Assembly (NCBI GenBank): GCA_029555925.1 | Contig: JAKPQU010000162.1 | Location: 1-17,916 of the forward strand | Source: Bacillota bacterium | Lineage (GTDB): Bacteria > Eremiobacterota > SpSt-956 > JAKJGF01 | Length of the DNA: 17,916 bases | Direction of reading: 5' to 3' | Shown: one piece after another, positions 16,501 to 17,916 of the stretch | How the letters are laid out: each line of letters begins with the position of its first letter | Position numbering within the stretch: position 1 is the stretch's first letter | Notes under the pieces: model-generated | The model's input: the letters and a program-made list of their open reading frames with translations, nothing else | Told to the model about the DNA's origin: nothing | Databases searched by the model: none | Position numbers and translations under genes: made by a program

Positions 16501-16596
16501 GTCGTGATGCGTGATGCGTGATGCCTTATAATCGTAACGCGTGACGGGTAAGCATCCTTTTCACCCTTCACCCTTCACTTTTCACTGCTCACCCTT
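16497..16596. repeat. Heptamer array between convergent genes, with inverted 32-nt copy
   Basis: Units TTGAGTC then three GTGATGC (16504-16524) follow the kinase gene; its TGA stop lies in the first unit. The middle (16526-16557) is the exact reverse complement of 7963-7994. The right part is five units of CACCCTT type (16562-16596) with TGA on the minus strand, and the stop of the minus-strand gene at 16582-16584 is one of these in-phase TGAs. GATGC-C-TTA with TAAGCATC forms a bulged stem followed by CCTTTT, which may act as a weak terminator for the kinase gene. Confidence 0.78.
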
Positions 16597-17913
16597 CCGA
16601 TAATTCTTCAACGCTTCTTTCGCCGCTGCCCTGACCTTATCGGACCTGGCGTTTTTTGCAAGGTATTTCACAGCCTCTTCGGCCTTAGCAGAAGGAGTTG
16701 CAAATCTCATATAATTATAAAAACACATTACAGCCTGGTCTTTTTTTCCAATTACAGCTTTAGAACAGGCCATATTATACCAGGCAACAGCTCTTGCAGG
16801 ATCTCTTGCCAGGGTATTCAGATAACAGTCAACAGCCTTCTCATATTTACGGGAATCTTCATAAGTAAAACCCAGATTGTTCATAAATTCAGGCTCCTGT
16901 GGAGACAGGGTTACAGCTTTTTTGAAATGTTTCAGAGCCTCTTCCCTGTCACCTTTATTCAGGGCATCAAGACCTTTTTTATTTTCAATTCCCGCAGTTC
17001 TGGCATCTATTATTTCATAAAGGCCGGCCTTTATAATAATCTTCCAGGCCTTCTTTATAAGAGGAACTCTGTCTGTTACGGCAGAAGCCATGTCTCCGAA
17101 GTCAATCATAGACCCTATCTTCTGTGGTATATAAACAAGATCATAATATTCAGGATATTTTTCACTTGCCAGGACATACTTTTTTCCATTCCATTCCCAT
17201 ATATCCTGCCAGCTGGCCCAGTAGGCATGAGCAGAATTACAACCCTCCGGAAATGATACTACCAGTTCATAAATACTATCACTGTTAAAATCATAAAGTA
17301 ATACCCACTGTAAAAAGACCTGCGATTTGACAGTTTTACCGTTTTTATCAAAATAACAAATTTCAACTATGTCATTATAGTTGCTTGCTCCTGCACCGGA
17401 ACTTAAAAGTAAATCAGTAATACCATCACCGTTCAGATCCCTTATATCAAGAACAGAAGCATAATCTCCTTCTATAGTGGCAACATAAAAGGGCCTGTAT
17501 CCATTACCTGATTTTTTTAAAACAGTGGCTCTGTAATAATAAGATTCACTGAACCACTCATCTGACGTTTTTTCATCGTCTTCATAAACGGGCATATTGC
17601 CGGGAATAACACATACTTCTTTTATTCCGTCACCATCCAGGTCAAGCTCGTAAAGGTCAAAATATTTTTTTATATCAATAGCCTTACCATCACTGTTTTT
17701 TATGTCTTTTAAAGGAATATATGTTCCTTTACCCCGGTCATCTTTTTTCCATGTAAATAGTTTGCCGCTGTCCAGCAAACTATACCTTTCTTTCCTGGAA
17801 ATTCTGTAATACTCTCCTCTATTGGCAGGATATTCCTTTAGATTAATCTTTGCTTCGGCAAAAGTTATAATTGAAAATAAGAGTAATAATGTAAATAAAA
17901 ATATTTTTTTCAT
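16582..17913 (-). CDS. Secreted FG-GAP-like and TPR protein (443 aa)
   Basis: Residues 1-21 are a clear signal peptide (MKKIFLFTLLLLFSIITFAEA, cleavage near AEA). The N-terminal half has Ca-loop FG-GAP-type repeats, DLDGDGIKEV, DLNGDGITDL and a degenerate DFNSDSIYEL. The C-terminal third, from about 310, has TPR helices (GLDALNKGDREEALKHFKKA, then FMNNLGFTYEDSRKYEKAVD and a further copy), ending in a short charged helix. This is a smaller version of the propeller-plus-TPR plan of the 1272-aa protein, without Asp boxes. It probably acts outside the cytoplasm as a binding or scaffold protein; no enzyme motif is seen. The ATG is 4 nt from the window edge, so its SD and promoter are not visible. 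The last five codons (KGEQ and stop) fall in heptamer-repeat DNA. Confidence 0.88.
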   Translation of the reverse strand: MKKIFLFTLLLLFSIITFAEAKINLKEYPANRGEYYRISRKERYSLLDSGKLFTWKKDDRGKGTYIPLKDIKNSDGKAIDIKKYFDLYELDLDGDGIKEVCVIPGNMPVYEDDEKTSDEWFSESYYYRATVLKKSGNGYRPFYVATIEGDYASVLDIRDLNGDGITDLLLSSGAGASNYNDIVEICYFDKNGKTVKSQVFLQWVLLYDFNSDSIYELVVSFPEGCNSAHAYWASWQDIWEWNGKKYVLASEKYPEYYDLVYIPQKIGSMIDFGDMASAVTDRVPLIKKAWKIIIKAGLYEIIDARTAGIENKKGLDALNKGDREEALKHFKKAVTLSPQEPEFMNNLGFTYEDSRKYEKAVDCYLNTLARDPARAVAWYNMACSKAVIGKKDQAVMCFYNYMRFATPSAKAEEAVKYLAKNARSDKVRAAAKEALKNYRKGEQ

Positions 17914-17916
17914 AAT

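Noticed and set aside
7963..16557. Composite transposon bounded by the 32-nt inverted copies
   Set aside because: No transposase or integrase lies between or beside them, the matches are internal to larger repeat arrays, and no target duplication is visible. It is kept only as an observation.

Overview
Organism: bacterial DNA with an AT-rich, strongly purine-biased coding strand, good AAGGAGG-type Shine-Dalgarno sites, intrinsic terminators, large multi-domain Ser/Thr kinases and secreted FG-GAP/TPR proteins. This mix fits an uncultivated, environmentally sampled lineage with large signalling proteins (an Eremiobacterota/Wallbacteria/Riflebacteria-like grade is a guess). Nothing in the window fixes the phylum: there is no rRNA, tRNA or ribosomal protein.

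Layout. Positions 197-7792 (minus strand) hold a compact five-gene operon, read 7792 towards 197, with gaps of 27, 13, 18 and 50 nt. All five products are very rich in glycine-zipper hydrophobic segments and none has a recognisable enzyme domain. Three of them (306, 642 and 674 aa) are clear paralogues with the same N-terminal leader and the same two-block zipper core; two of these carry long C-terminal coiled coils that also match each other. A fourth (387 aa) alternates zippers with beta-rich soluble modules in an internal A-B-A-B duplication, and a fifth (482 aa) is an extended zipper protein. The operon has a candidate promoter and a doubled palindromic operator-like site upstream, an intercistronic GC-rich hairpin before the last gene, and a strong intrinsic terminator at its end. 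This cassette is the best candidate in the window for an undescribed system. I infer a membrane-inserted or exported multi-subunit assembly, but no function can be assigned.

Positions 8215-16500 (plus strand) hold three genes: a secreted 1272-aa protein (FG-GAP propeller, TPRs, Asp-box repeats), a 273-aa esterase-family alpha/beta hydrolase, and a 1111-aa cytoplasmic Ser/Thr kinase with a novel N-terminal domain and a C-terminal TPR plus fourfold-repeat region. A minus-strand secreted FG-GAP/TPR protein (16582-17913) converges on the kinase gene.

Between genes lie arrays of degenerate 7-nt repeats (7923-8097, 12968-13047, 16497-16596, with a trace inside the hairpin at 12089-12132). One 32-nt segment is identical, in inverted orientation, at 7963-7994 and 16526-16557, so it brackets the three-gene plus-strand block. 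At three gene ends the stop codon is itself the in-phase TGA of a heptamer array. No transposase, integrase, CRISPR array or RNA gene was found.
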